IMG/VR virus record: IMGVR_UViG_3300028735_000129
Coordinates: 1-30,533 of that record
DNA length: 30,533 nucleotides
Direction: 5' to 3' (one strand)
Source: a virus
Part shown: piece after piece, positions 1 to 6,901 of the stretch
Position numbering within the stretch: position 1 is the stretch's first letter
Layout of the letters: each line of letters starts with the position of its first letter
The notes under the pieces: model-generated
Databases searched by the model: none
Told to the model about the DNA's origin: nothing
The model's input: the letters and a program-made list of their open reading frames with translations, nothing else
Position numbers and translations under genes: made by a program

Positions 1-129
1 CTTTGATTTTCTTGACTGATCTTAGACTCCCGTCTTCGCTGAAGGCTAACCATGGATCCACGCCACCGTACTGACTTAAGATCGCGTCGTACCGTTGGGC
101 GCCGATCATTCGGCGGCGTGTCCGTACAT
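1..129. repeat. Left copy of 129-bp terminal overlap (circular map join)
   Basis: Bases 1-129 match 30405-30533 at 126 of 129 positions. The differences are at 26 (a/g), 37 (c/t) and 39 (c/t). The repeat lies inside one open reading frame that is continuous across the join. The simplest reading is therefore an assembly overlap of a circular or circularly permuted genome of about 30,404 bp, and not a functional terminal repeat. The three differences give Ser to Asn, Glu to Lys and one silent change in the MuF protein, which suggests two co-existing strains. Confidence 0.9.
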
Positions 130-1168
130 CGGCCTTGTCCCACACCTCCTGGTAAGTTGGCAGGTCGGGGACAAGCTTGCCCGTGGCTGTTTCGTAAGCA
201 CTCCGCGCGGCATCCGACGTGAGCTCCGGCTCGGTCAGTACGGGCACATAGCTACAGCGGCAGTGGGGCGCGTCCGGCAACTCGGGAGCAGGCCGGCCCG
301 CTTTGTCCCGGTACCGGCCGTTCGGCTGGCGGTAGTAGATTGTGCCATTGCGCGCCGCGTGTTCCGGTCGTGTGCGATCATCCATCACCGCCTGAATCAT
401 GATACCCTGTACCATATCTCCGAGCGCGTCTGTAGTGCGATCGAGATGATCACGCTCCAAGGCACGTCGCCCCTCGGTGCGAGCGATCCGACGGGCTTGC
501 CAGGCGAGCGCCGAGGTCGTCGGGCGGATGCGCTTAGTCAGCTGCTCGACGTTCTCGCCGGCCATCAAGCCGGCCGTCAATTGTGACTGGATCTGTAGCT
601 TGGCTACTGGTGCCCAAAGCCGCGATGACAGGCGGCCGAACAGTGGCACGGCGTGGGTCTGACGGGGCAGATCTATCCAAGTTTGCGTCAGTGTCCGTTC
701 GTCAAGCGGCGGGAACACCATCTGGGCGATTCGCTGCCGGGCCTGTTCCGGGGTCAGTGGGGCCGCATCCCAAGCTGGTGTGCCCGGTGTGGCCGCCTCG
801 AGATCGTTCGAGAGGGCGACCTCTTCAGTGACGGGTCGTGGCGGAGCGAGCCGGCCGAGCAGATCAGGCACGAGCGCAGCAGGTATGGAGTCGGCTAAGG
901 CTTTGCGGTTCAGGTCACGGCCAGCTGACATCGCTACGGCTAGTGCTCGTAGGATCCGTTCGATCCGACGGCGCATCAAGGTATCGATGCGTGCGGCTCG
1001 TTCGGCCGGTGGTGACGCGCGCCAGGCCCGGACTAGTCCCGAGGCGAGCGTATCGAGTTCGGCGCGGATACTCGCATCGAGGCGGTCGAGCGTGTCATCG
1101 AGCGCGACTTGGCGGCGGTGATTAGCGGCCAGCCATCGGCGGGTCCAGGCCGAGTAGGCGTCGGGCAT
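1..1168 (-). CDS. MuF/SPP1 gp7-like minor head protein, N-terminal part (runs off left end)
   Basis: This frame is open from an ATG at 1168 to base 1 and continues at 30404 across the circular join, giving a 686-residue protein with the part at 29512-30533. The start has a clear ribosome site, GAGGAG, seven bases upstream. The first 300 or so residues are arginine- and alanine-rich and helical, and end with RTRPEHAARNG (about residues 270-280) followed by PHCRCSYVP. Such an R-P-E-H...CxC ending is characteristic of the MuF family, which binds the portal inside the head and takes part in DNA packaging or ejection. It lies directly after portal and csrA, overlapping csrA by 47 bases. The family call is firm; the fusion partner is described with the right-end part. 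Confidence 0.87.
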   Translation of the reverse strand, partial: MPDAYSAWTRRWLAANHRRQVALDDTLDRLDASIRAELDTLASGLVRAWRASPPAERAARIDTLMRRRIERILRALAVAMSAGRDLNRKALADSIPAALVPDLLGRLAPPRPVTEEVALSNDLEAATPGTPAWDAAPLTPEQARQRIAQMVFPPLDERTLTQTWIDLPRQTHAVPLFGRLSSRLWAPVAKLQIQSQLTAGLMAGENVEQLTKRIRPTTSALAWQARRIARTEGRRALERDHLDRTTDALGDMVQGIMIQAVMDDRTRPEHAARNGTIYYRQPNGRYRDKAGRPAPELPDAPHCRCSYVPVLTEPELTSDAARSAYETATGKLVPDLPTYQEVWDKADVRTRRRMIGAQRYDAILSQYGGVDPWLAFSEDGSLRSVKKIK

Positions 1169-1340
1169 CGGGCAGCTCCTCTCGCAGGATCCTCACCGAG
1201 TGCGGCGCATCGAGCCCGAGCGTCACCTCAGTCTGGCCGCGACGCCCCAGGCCTATTCGCAGGACGCGGACGCGGACGAGTGTTCCGTCGGGGAGCGCGA
1301 GCACCAGGCCTGTTTCAGCGGTTCGGGTGAGTATGAGCAT
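1122..1340 (-). CDS. csrA: CsrA/RsmA-type RNA-binding regulator
   Basis: The 72-residue product begins MLILTR and ends its core with VTLGLDAPHSVRILREEL, which matches the CsrA fold from end to end. The two arginines known to contact RNA in CsrA (Arg6 and the Arg of the REE motif, here Arg53) are both present. It is slightly longer than bacterial CsrA (about 60 residues), with a GLGRRGQ insertion in the middle and a short C-terminal extension. CsrA dimers bind GGA motifs in mRNA leaders and block or promote translation. The start overlaps the portal stop as TAATG, so it should be translationally coupled to portal. A CsrA gene inside a head-gene operon is unusual; it could retune host mRNAs or time structural-gene translation. 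Confidence 0.85.
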   Translation of the reverse strand: MLILTRTAETGLVLALPDGTLVRVRVLRIGLGRRGQTEVTLGLDAPHSVRILREELPDARRLLGLDPPMAGR

Positions 1341-2725
1341 TACGACCCCACTGGTGGTATCATTCCGGATGGTGTATCGGTTGGGACAGGACCGCCTTCG
1401 GCCTCGATGCGATCACGTTCGATGGACCAATCGTAACCGTGGCGGGCTGCGATTGTCTCGCGACTGACTACACCCATCGAGAGTAGCAGCTGGTCAGCTT
1501 GCGCCTCCATCAGGCGGTTGCGGCTCTGGACGATGGGCGCTTCGGCCTCGACGCGAATAGCATCGGTGAGCCCGCGTGGTAGTCGGCCTGTTCGTTCGGC
1601 GATCTGCAGCACTCGACGGAGAATCTCCACGTCGTACCAGATCATCTCCGACTGGAGCCGTTCGAACATCTTCACGGCCGGCCCTTCAGCCACAAGCGTA
1701 CTGCTGTAGTTTGCGTTGCTGGCATCTCCCGAAAGCATGTACTCGGGCAAGCATAGTCGAGCGGCGACTGCTCGTAGCTCGGCCTGGACCGCGGCGACAT
1801 AGTTAGCTACGTCGATGCGATTTGCCGGGGCGTCCCATTCTTCGCCGGGGGCCAGGTGCATGATGGCGCCGGGCGGGAGATGCTGGTATGTCCGACCCTC
1901 GTCGTCCTTACCGGTGCCGGGGTCACCAGGTTGCGCCCACGGTGTGATCGTACCGCCGATCTGACGGCGGATGATTGCCGCTACGCTGGCTTGGATGCTA
2001 GCCACTGTGGACATGGCGCGTAGGATCTGCCAGGAGCGTCGTAGTGACTCACGACAGGGCCAGAGCACCGGTAGGCCACGGGGGGCGAGTCGGTCTACAT
2101 TGGCCTTGCGGTGCTGTATTTCGTCCGCGGGCGTAAGTGTCGATGCACCGGGACTGACAAAGCCGAAACCACTATCGGTAGGGCGCGTGACCCAATACCC
2201 GGTGATTGTCTCGGCGTCGTGTGGGTCTACCTGCACGCCGTAGGCATCATGCGCCGATGCCCCCAGCGGCCCGATGACATGCTCCGGATCGACAAACCGC
2301 ACAGCTAGACGATCGCCGAGGTCGAAGACCCGCAGGAATACTTCGCCGTCACGATCGAGGCGGTATTGGATTTCGCGTTGCCGGATCATCCAGCGGTCAG
2401 CATCCATCCAGCGGTGTAGCTCATCGAGGGCACGAGTCAAATCGGCCTGGTCGATGCTCAGATCGGCACGTGGTACGACCCGATAGGTATGACCAGTGCC
2501 GACGATGTAGGATGTGCGGACTTCGAGCGCGGCGGCGGCGAAGGGGTGATGCAGTGAATACCACCGCATCATATCGCGAATCTGTCGGTGCTGTTCCGGG
2601 TTGTGGTATGGGTAGCCGTCGATTCGGGACGGCGGCTGCGCAAACGTAAACCAGGGCGGGTCGCCGTCAACGGCGAGCATGCGGTTGAGCGACTCGATCA
2701 GCTGGGTGGTGAGTGCGTCGGCCAC
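1340..2725 (-). CDS. Portal protein
   Basis: This 461-residue protein sits between the large terminase and the MuF protein, the usual portal position. The N-terminal third carries LEVRTSYIVGTG followed by VVP, and the middle has CLPEYMLSGDASNANYSS and then helices, which fit a dodecameric portal with clip, stem and wing regions. It would form the ring at the capsid vertex through which terminase pumps DNA. The start is GTG at 2725; a TGA lies two codons upstream in frame, so no earlier start is possible. No good ribosome site lies next to it: the nearest purine-rich site (GGGAGG, 2748-2753) is over 20 bases away, so this start is less certain. The stop overlaps the csrA start. Confidence 0.82.
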   Translation of the reverse strand: MADALTTQLIESLNRMLAVDGDPPWFTFAQPPSRIDGYPYHNPEQHRQIRDMMRWYSLHHPFAAAALEVRTSYIVGTGHTYRVVPRADLSIDQADLTRALDELHRWMDADRWMIRQREIQYRLDRDGEVFLRVFDLGDRLAVRFVDPEHVIGPLGASAHDAYGVQVDPHDAETITGYWVTRPTDSGFGFVSPGASTLTPADEIQHRKANVDRLAPRGLPVLWPCRESLRRSWQILRAMSTVASIQASVAAIIRRQIGGTITPWAQPGDPGTGKDDEGRTYQHLPPGAIMHLAPGEEWDAPANRIDVANYVAAVQAELRAVAARLCLPEYMLSGDASNANYSSTLVAEGPAVKMFERLQSEMIWYDVEILRRVLQIAERTGRLPRGLTDAIRVEAEAPIVQSRNRLMEAQADQLLLSMGVVSRETIAARHGYDWSIERDRIEAEGGPVPTDTPSGMIPPVGS

Positions 2726-2764
2726 TGGTCATGACCCATGCGTCATGCCTCCCGCTGTTGTGAT

Positions 2765-2792
2765 GCTACGCCCCGTCCCGATCGGGCGTAGC
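2765..2792. other. 9-bp hairpin between terminase and portal genes
   Basis: GCTACGCCC (2765-2773) is perfectly complementary to GGGCGTAGC (2784-2792) across a 10-base loop that itself contains part of the palindrome CCCGATCGGG (2777-2786). It occupies the 79-base gap between terL and portal. No T-run follows on the minus strand, so it is more likely an mRNA processing or stability element than an intrinsic terminator. Confidence 0.5.
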
Positions 2793-2804
2793 TCATAGTA
2801 TTCG

Positions 2805-4007
2805 TCAGCCCGTCATCAGCCGTAGCGCCATCTCGAGGGCATCGGGCCCGTCGTCGTGGTCACTCATCGGCCAGTCGCGCAGTTGTCTGTATAGTAGCCG
2901 ACCGCCCGGTGTATCCGCAATGCGCAGCTCACGTCGCACGATTGACGGGCCGAGCCGACGGATGCGTAGCTCCTTCGCGCCGTCCGCCTTGACGCCGTAG
3001 ATCGGCCACGGCACGCGGCGATTTCGCGTCAGCTCGCCGATCAGCACCTGCTGGAAGGCGACCGCCTCGATGCCGATCGCGTGCGGTTTCCAGCGGTCGG
3101 CCATGACCAGCGTATCGGCGATGATCGCATGCGGCGGGCGGCGTGCGAGGTCGGCCTCAGCCCAGAGTAGACCATCGCACCAGCCCAGCGCGACGATCGC
3201 CGAGTAGTCGCCACTGTCAGGCTTCGCCCCGAGCGACGGATCGACCGCGATGACACGGCGGGTCATGCGCTCGAGCGGTAGCGATGATGCTGGTACCAGT
3301 ATCCAGTCGCCCCATAGATCCGCTGGCCATTCGACGCCTTCGGGATCGCACCATTCGGCCTCAAGTTCCTGCCGTGCCCAGACACCGACCAAATCCGCGT
3401 AGAGTTGCCCCCGCACCGTAGCCGACAACAGCGGATTATCGCTTGTGGCGGCGCGAATGACTTGGGCGCCCGTCGCCTGTGGCCCGAACATCCGGTAGGT
3501 CCAGTGGCCTGTACCTTTGGGCGTGGTGGTCACGGCTAGCCAGGGTGATGCGCCTAGTCGCAGTGTCGGGAGTAGCACTTGCAGCGCGTCCTCGTCGATC
3601 TGGGCGGCCTCGTCGAGCCAGACGCCGTGCAGGTTGAGACCGCGCAATCGGTCGGGTCGGTCAGCGGAGCGGAAGCGGATTTCGGATCGACCGGGAATCG
3701 TCATGAGCATTTTGCCGGGTGACTCGACGACATCCAGCCGCATGAGTTGCGCTACAGATCGGACGGCTGGCCAGTCGATATCCTCGAGCATGGTATAGGT
3801 TGGGGCGACGACAGCGTACTGGCCCGGATCGCGGGCGGCGCAGAGCAGCAATCGATACGCGCCCGCCCAAGTCTTGCCCGCGCCACGGCCGGCGATCAGT
3901 GCGACGCGTCGCGCGTCACTCAGTGCGTACATCTGCTGATGCGCCAGGAGCGGGATTTCGATCCGGTGTGTCTGTTGTTGCCGTCGTGGTAATGACACGG
4001 TGGACAT
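2805..4007 (-). CDS. terL: Terminase large subunit
   Basis: The 400-residue protein has the two-domain layout of phage packaging motors. The ATPase domain has Walker A GRGAGKT (residues 40-46) and Walker B LHGVWLDEAAQ (126-136), followed by the coupling motif TTTPKG (160-165). The RNase H-like nuclease domain has AVDPSLGAKPDSGDYSAIV (254-272, Asp255), the IGIEAVAFQQ strand (311-320, Glu314) and the C-terminal DHDDGPDALEMAL (383-395). All the acidic residues needed for metal binding appear present. It overlaps the small terminase gene by 92 bases. It would cut concatemeric DNA and pump it into the prohead. It is a little shorter than many large terminases but seems complete. Confidence 0.94.
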   Translation of the reverse strand: MSTVSLPRRQQQTHRIEIPLLAHQQMYALSDARRVALIAGRGAGKTWAGAYRLLLCAARDPGQYAVVAPTYTMLEDIDWPAVRSVAQLMRLDVVESPGKMLMTIPGRSEIRFRSADRPDRLRGLNLHGVWLDEAAQIDEDALQVLLPTLRLGASPWLAVTTTPKGTGHWTYRMFGPQATGAQVIRAATSDNPLLSATVRGQLYADLVGVWARQELEAEWCDPEGVEWPADLWGDWILVPASSLPLERMTRRVIAVDPSLGAKPDSGDYSAIVALGWCDGLLWAEADLARRPPHAIIADTLVMADRWKPHAIGIEAVAFQQVLIGELTRNRRVPWPIYGVKADGAKELRIRRLGPSIVRRELRIADTPGGRLLYRQLRDWPMSDHDDGPDALEMALRLMTG

Positions 4008-4302
4008 ACTCGATTACGGCTCCACTCTGGCCAGTGGGCAGCGGTACGTCGCGCTGACCGAGGTACTGCTTACCCAAAAAGATCGCCATAGTGGGGGACT
4101 TTTCGGCCAAGGTCCATTGGATTTTATGCAGCCGGCCTCGCATTTGAGCGCGGCCTGCCTCCAGATCGTCTGCACACCGTCGCTCCAGTGTGCGACGACT
4201 AATCCGCACAGTGATCGCGATATCCTCATGCGACAAGCCAAGGCTGGCGAGATGTCGCACAATCCGGCGAGTCTCATCAGTGATCGATGCGCGCGGTCGC
4301 AT
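3916..4302 (-). CDS. Terminase small subunit (probable)
   Basis: This 128-residue protein precedes terL and overlaps it. Residues 8-47 form a helix-turn-helix-like segment (RRIVRHLASLGLSHEDIAIT then RISRRTLERR), and SPTMAIFLGKQYLGQRD (69-85) is a signature I associate with small terminases of this type. It would recognise the packaging site and recruit the large subunit. The gene follows an 80-base gap (4303-4382) after the ABC/GNAT gene. That gap holds a TTGGCCAA palindrome (within 4340-4350) and AT-rich stretches but no confident host promoter. It is a reasonable place for a late promoter read by the phage sigma factor. The start has no obvious Shine-Dalgarno site. Confidence 0.8.
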   Translation of the reverse strand: MRPRASITDETRRIVRHLASLGLSHEDIAITVRISRRTLERRCADDLEAGRAQMRGRLHKIQWTLAEKSPTMAIFLGKQYLGQRDVPLPTGQSGAVIEYVHRVITTTATTDTPDRNPAPGASADVRTE

Positions 4303-4382
4303 GTCATTATCTTAGCGTGGGTCGGCATCTAATAGTCGATTGGCCAACGATTGTTCTTTTTGCACACTTCGGGGGCAAATCC

Positions 4383-5483
4383 TCAAGCGCAGTACTCATA
4401 TGTTGCGACAGCTCGACCGATAGAAGAGGAGCTGTTTAAACTCTTAATACTGTGCGGTTTCCCCGTTTTGCTAACACTCACCAGTCGCCATGAGGATGAC
4501 TTCTGGCAATGATTTAATATAGACGGGTGGCTTGCCGTAATATGCATAACGCTATTAGATCTTTTGTGATACATCTCCGCGATACAATCCATGACTCTTG
4601 AGCCGATACCGATGCCTTGATAATCCGGCAGCGTCACAATTCGACTGATCCGGTAGATTCTGCGATTTTCTGTTTGAAGCGAGCGTTTCTTAGAGCCGTA
4701 GCAATAGAGCACTGCTACAAAGCATACTGGCTGTTCACCCCAGAGGGCAACATAACATGATGCCCCCGACGATAACTTGTTGGTCAAATAATGATGCGAG
4801 CTAAACATTCTCCAGAGATGTTGTTTTGCACGGTGGATTTCCAATGTGATTGAGGGTCGCTGAAGACACCCTCGGGTGAATTCACGCGTTGCCATGTCCA
4901 GCACCCAATCTGGTTCCAACCATTCGAGGATGTCGTAGTGGCAAGTGACGGCTACAAATTTTCGCTGAATGCGCCCACTTCGAATTGATTTAGCGACCGC
5001 AGCCGACCCGATTTTGGCGACTGTGCGGTCAACAACGCTCGTAAACTCGTCAAACACAACAACGGGTTTAGTTGTGTCGGCGAGGGCATAGGCGAGGTCG
5101 CAGCGGAACTGTTCACCATTGCTCAGAACGGAATAAGGCTTCACCCAACTTGGTGGGGAGCTGAGCCCAACCGCCGTTAATATGCTTGTGATGTCTTTGA
5201 TGGATAGATCGCTTGGGAAATGATCAATGAGAGCACGATCGGTTGGCCAGGGCGGGTTGTGGGTGTATTCGTCTGGCCACAAATGGCGGGCCACTGTTGT
5301 TTTCCCGCTGCCGGATGGCCCGACAATCACACCAATCTTCCAGTCAAAACTGGTGAGGTCGGGGATCTTCAACTCCCAGTTTTGTGTGAGGCGTTGGGCG
5401 AGAGGAACGTCAAACATCCCCGCGATCTGGGCAACGCGAAAGGAATCGTATAGTGGGCAACTCTTGGTGATCTTAACTTGCAT
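4383..5483 (-). CDS. Soluble ABC-type ATPase fused to a GNAT acetyltransferase domain
   Basis: The first 210 residues of this 366-residue protein are an ABC ATPase: Walker A GPSGSGKT (55-62), ABC signature VLSNGEQFRCDLAYAL (119-134), Walker B VVVFDEF (141-147) with the catalytic Glu, and a switch His (182) in VTCHYD. There are no membrane segments, so it is not a transporter by itself. The C-terminal part is a GNAT acyltransferase: RISRIVTLPDYQGIGIGSRV (278-297) holds the Q-G-x-G-x-G acyl-CoA loop, and the domain ends in ATYEYC. Base composition is unlike the neighbours: 4501-4560 counts 38% GC, while 3601-3660 in terL counts 72%, which suggests recent acquisition. It follows a ParB-like gene by 7 bases. 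A GNAT fold is also used by the Mu DNA-modifying protein Mom, so DNA-base modification is one possibility; another is protein acetylation. Confidence 0.8.
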   Translation of the reverse strand: MQVKITKSCPLYDSFRVAQIAGMFDVPLAQRLTQNWELKIPDLTSFDWKIGVIVGPSGSGKTTVARHLWPDEYTHNPPWPTDRALIDHFPSDLSIKDITSILTAVGLSSPPSWVKPYSVLSNGEQFRCDLAYALADTTKPVVVFDEFTSVVDRTVAKIGSAAVAKSIRSGRIQRKFVAVTCHYDILEWLEPDWVLDMATREFTRGCLQRPSITLEIHRAKQHLWRMFSSHHYLTNKLSSGASCYVALWGEQPVCFVAVLYCYGSKKRSLQTENRRIYRISRIVTLPDYQGIGIGSRVMDCIAEMYHKRSNSVMHITASHPSILNHCQKSSSWRLVSVSKTGKPHSIKSLNSSSSIGRAVATYEYCA

Positions 5484-5490
5484 GCGAATC

Positions 5491-6033
5491 TCACAAAATT
5501 AAGGTACGACAACGATATCCTTCGGCGGTTAGTCTCTCGTATAGTTTTCGCTGGTCACTTTCGTCGGCACACTCGATAATGACTTGCCAGAGGGATTGAA
5601 GCCCGCGGTTCGTTTGTTCGGCGGCAGTCTCTTCTTTATCTTTCTCGAGCAACAATTCCAACATGTCGCTATTGAAACCAAGCAACTGAAGGTCAAAGTC
5701 TTCCTCTTTGAGCGTTGCAAGTTCGACCGATAACAGATCGTAGTCCCAGGTCGCCAGCGACGCAGTTTGGTTGTCGGCGATTCGATACGCCTTGATCTGC
5801 TCCGGTGTCAGATCTTTGACGACATGGACCGGCACTTTCTCCAGACCGAGTTTCAGCGCGGCCTTGTAGCGTGTGTGCCCGACGATGATAACACCATCAC
5901 CATCGACGACGATCGGCTGGCGGAACCCGAACTCGCGGATCGAGGCTGCCACCGCGTCTACGGTGCTATCGTTCTGGCGCGGGTTATTGGGGTAGGGCTT
6001 GATTTCGGACAGTTTGCGCAGCTCGATCTTCAC
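5491..6033 (-). CDS. ParB/Srx-like domain protein
   Basis: The product has IELRKLSEIKPYPNNPRQND, then SIREFGFRQPIVV, the hallmark GHTRYKAALKLG and ADNQTASLATWD, which together define the ParB-type N-terminal domain (about 110 residues). No ParA lies nearby, so plasmid-style partition is unlikely. In phages such domains often sit beside DNA-modifying or packaging genes. I choose the GTG at 6033: it has AGGAG eight bases upstream and a GTGA overlap with the zinc-finger stop. The frame extends to a GTG at 6081 but that start lacks a site. The product is 180 residues with an unassigned C-terminal tail. It is followed by the ABC/GNAT gene, so the two are probably co-translated and may act together. 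Confidence 0.82.
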   Translation of the reverse strand: MKIELRKLSEIKPYPNNPRQNDSTVDAVAASIREFGFRQPIVVDGDGVIIVGHTRYKAALKLGLEKVPVHVVKDLTPEQIKAYRIADNQTASLATWDYDLLSVELATLKEEDFDLQLLGFNSDMLELLLEKDKEETAAEQTNRGLQSLWQVIIECADESDQRKLYERLTAEGYRCRTLIL

Positions 6034-6254
6034 GCTTGGTTCTCCTGGTCCTCCATGTGGCGTATTGCGTTTTCCTGCCACGGGTTCGGGTCGCTGTAAC
6101 CGACTGGCCGGTGTCGCTCACGGCGACAACTTTCGCCGAGTAACATCCGTCGCTTGCGGTCGCAGCCGGGGCAGAGTTGCCCCTGGCTAAAACAACGACA
6201 ATTACACCATGGGCATGGTAGCGGTGCTGTATCAGTGCGTTTTTTTTTTCTCAT
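6030..6254 (-). CDS. Small zinc-finger protein
   Basis: This 74-residue basic protein has a compact cysteine cluster, CPWCNCRCFSQGQLCPGC (residues 14-31), with two CxxC pairs suited to binding zinc, then a run of basic residues. It is the first gene after the extended -10 promoter at 6277-6285 and overlaps the ParB-like gene by four bases. Ten consecutive A residues (complement of 6240-6249) encode Lys3-Lys5 right after the start. The nearest relative in concept is Mu Com, a small zinc-finger protein that activates translation of the DNA-modification gene mom; this is an analogy from arrangement, not sequence identity. It may equally be a simple DNA- or RNA-binding protein. Confidence 0.7.
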   Translation of the reverse strand: MRKKKRTDTAPLPCPWCNCRCFSQGQLCPGCDRKRRMLLGESCRRERHRPVGYSDPNPWQENAIRHMEDQENQA

Positions 6255-6276
6255 ACATGCGTCGCACCTTGCTGTA

Positions 6277-6285
6277 ATTATATCA
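6277..6285 (-). promoter_or_regulatory. Extended -10 promoter for the zinc-finger/ParB/ABC-GNAT cassette
   Basis: The minus strand reads TGATATAAT, a perfect TATAAT -10 (6277-6282) with the TGn extension. The hexamer 17 bases upstream (TGAGCA) is a poor -35, which extended -10 promoters tolerate. The predicted start of transcription, near 6270, leaves a leader of about 15 bases before the ATG at 6254. A 13-bp perfect hairpin (6297-6326) abuts it upstream. Confidence 0.65.
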
Positions 6286-6296
6286 CGCGGCGGCGC

Positions 6297-6326
6297 GGGT
6301 GCTCATGCTACAAAGCATGAGCACCC
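6297..6326. other. 13-bp perfect hairpin after the sigma factor gene
   Basis: GGGTGCTCATGCT (6297-6309) and AGCATGAGCACCC (6314-6326) pair perfectly across the loop ACAA. It begins 9 bases after the sigma-factor stop codon and ends just before the promoter at 6277. As RNA it could stop or protect the upstream transcript, though it lacks a T-run on either strand. As DNA it could be an operator touching the -35 position of that promoter. Confidence 0.6.
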
Positions 6327-6334
6327 ATAAAAGC

Positions 6335-6901
6335 CTAGTCCAGATACTGGGCCAGGCTGGGGGCGAACCGCCTGACGCGAGCAATGGCAGTGGTCAGTAC
6401 GCAGTGGACGTTAGCCCGGCTGCAGCCACGCCGGGCAGCGATATCGGGCAAAGTCATCCCGTTCAGGTATCGCATGCGGAGCACCTCGAGTTGCTTGGTG
6501 GTCAGTATGCGGGCGAGAATGCCCCAGATATCTGCTGCATCATTGCTAGTCAGTTGCTCTACACGAGAGTGGCATTCATCAGATCCAGCATCCAGATCGA
6601 CGACGCTTGGCCCACCGCGACCGTACAGGTTCGGTGGCACATGCACGCCGCGTCTTCGTTGGTAGTGCTTCCAGCGGCGTGCGTAGTGATGGGCCAGACG
6701 GTAGGCATATGTACCGAACTGGACGCCACGGGTGGGATCATACCGCCGGGCGGCCCGCACGAACTGCAGACGCACCTCCGCGGCACAATCTTCGAGATCA
6801 TCGGGGCTAGCATCGGCCCCCATCACCCGCCTGGCAATCCACCAGGTCATCGGCTCGTATTGGGTGAGCAACTCGTTCACCTGTTGGCTGGTGAGGGTCA
6901 T
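6335..6901 (-). CDS. Sigma-70 family RNA polymerase sigma factor
   Basis: The 188-residue protein has the two domains of a short sigma factor. Residues 13-85 form region 2, with LEDCAAEVRLQFVRAARRYD followed by GVQFGTYAYRLAHHYARR, the core-binding and -10 melting helices. Residues 133-177 form region 4, with TTKQLEVLRMRYLNGMTLPD then IAARRGCSRANVHCVLTTAI, the HTH that reads the -35 element. There is no region 1 or 3, as in ECF-like factors. It overlaps the upstream regulator gene by four bases (ATGA), so the two are translated together. It most likely redirects host RNA polymerase to late promoters; the target sequence is unknown. Confidence 0.87.
   Translation of the reverse strand: MTLTSQQVNELLTQYEPMTWWIARRVMGADASPDDLEDCAAEVRLQFVRAARRYDPTRGVQFGTYAYRLAHHYARRWKHYQRRRGVHVPPNLYGRGGPSVVDLDAGSDECHSRVEQLTSNDAADIWGILARILTTKQLEVLRMRYLNGMTLPDIAARRGCSRANVHCVLTTAIARVRRFAPSLAQYLD

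Noticed and set aside
1-129. Terminal repeat considered as a physical direct terminal repeat of the virion DNA
   Set aside because: It lies in the middle of one continuous gene and is very short with mismatches; an assembly overlap of a circular map explains it better.
4383-5483. ABC protein as part of a membrane transporter
   Set aside because: No transmembrane segments, no permease gene nearby, and a GNAT domain follows the ATPase.
5491-6033. ParB as plasmid partition protein
   Set aside because: No ParA-like gene and no iterated parS-like sites beside it.
6297-6326. Hairpin as standard intrinsic terminator
   Set aside because: No T-run follows the stem on either strand, so only an atypical terminator or operator is possible.
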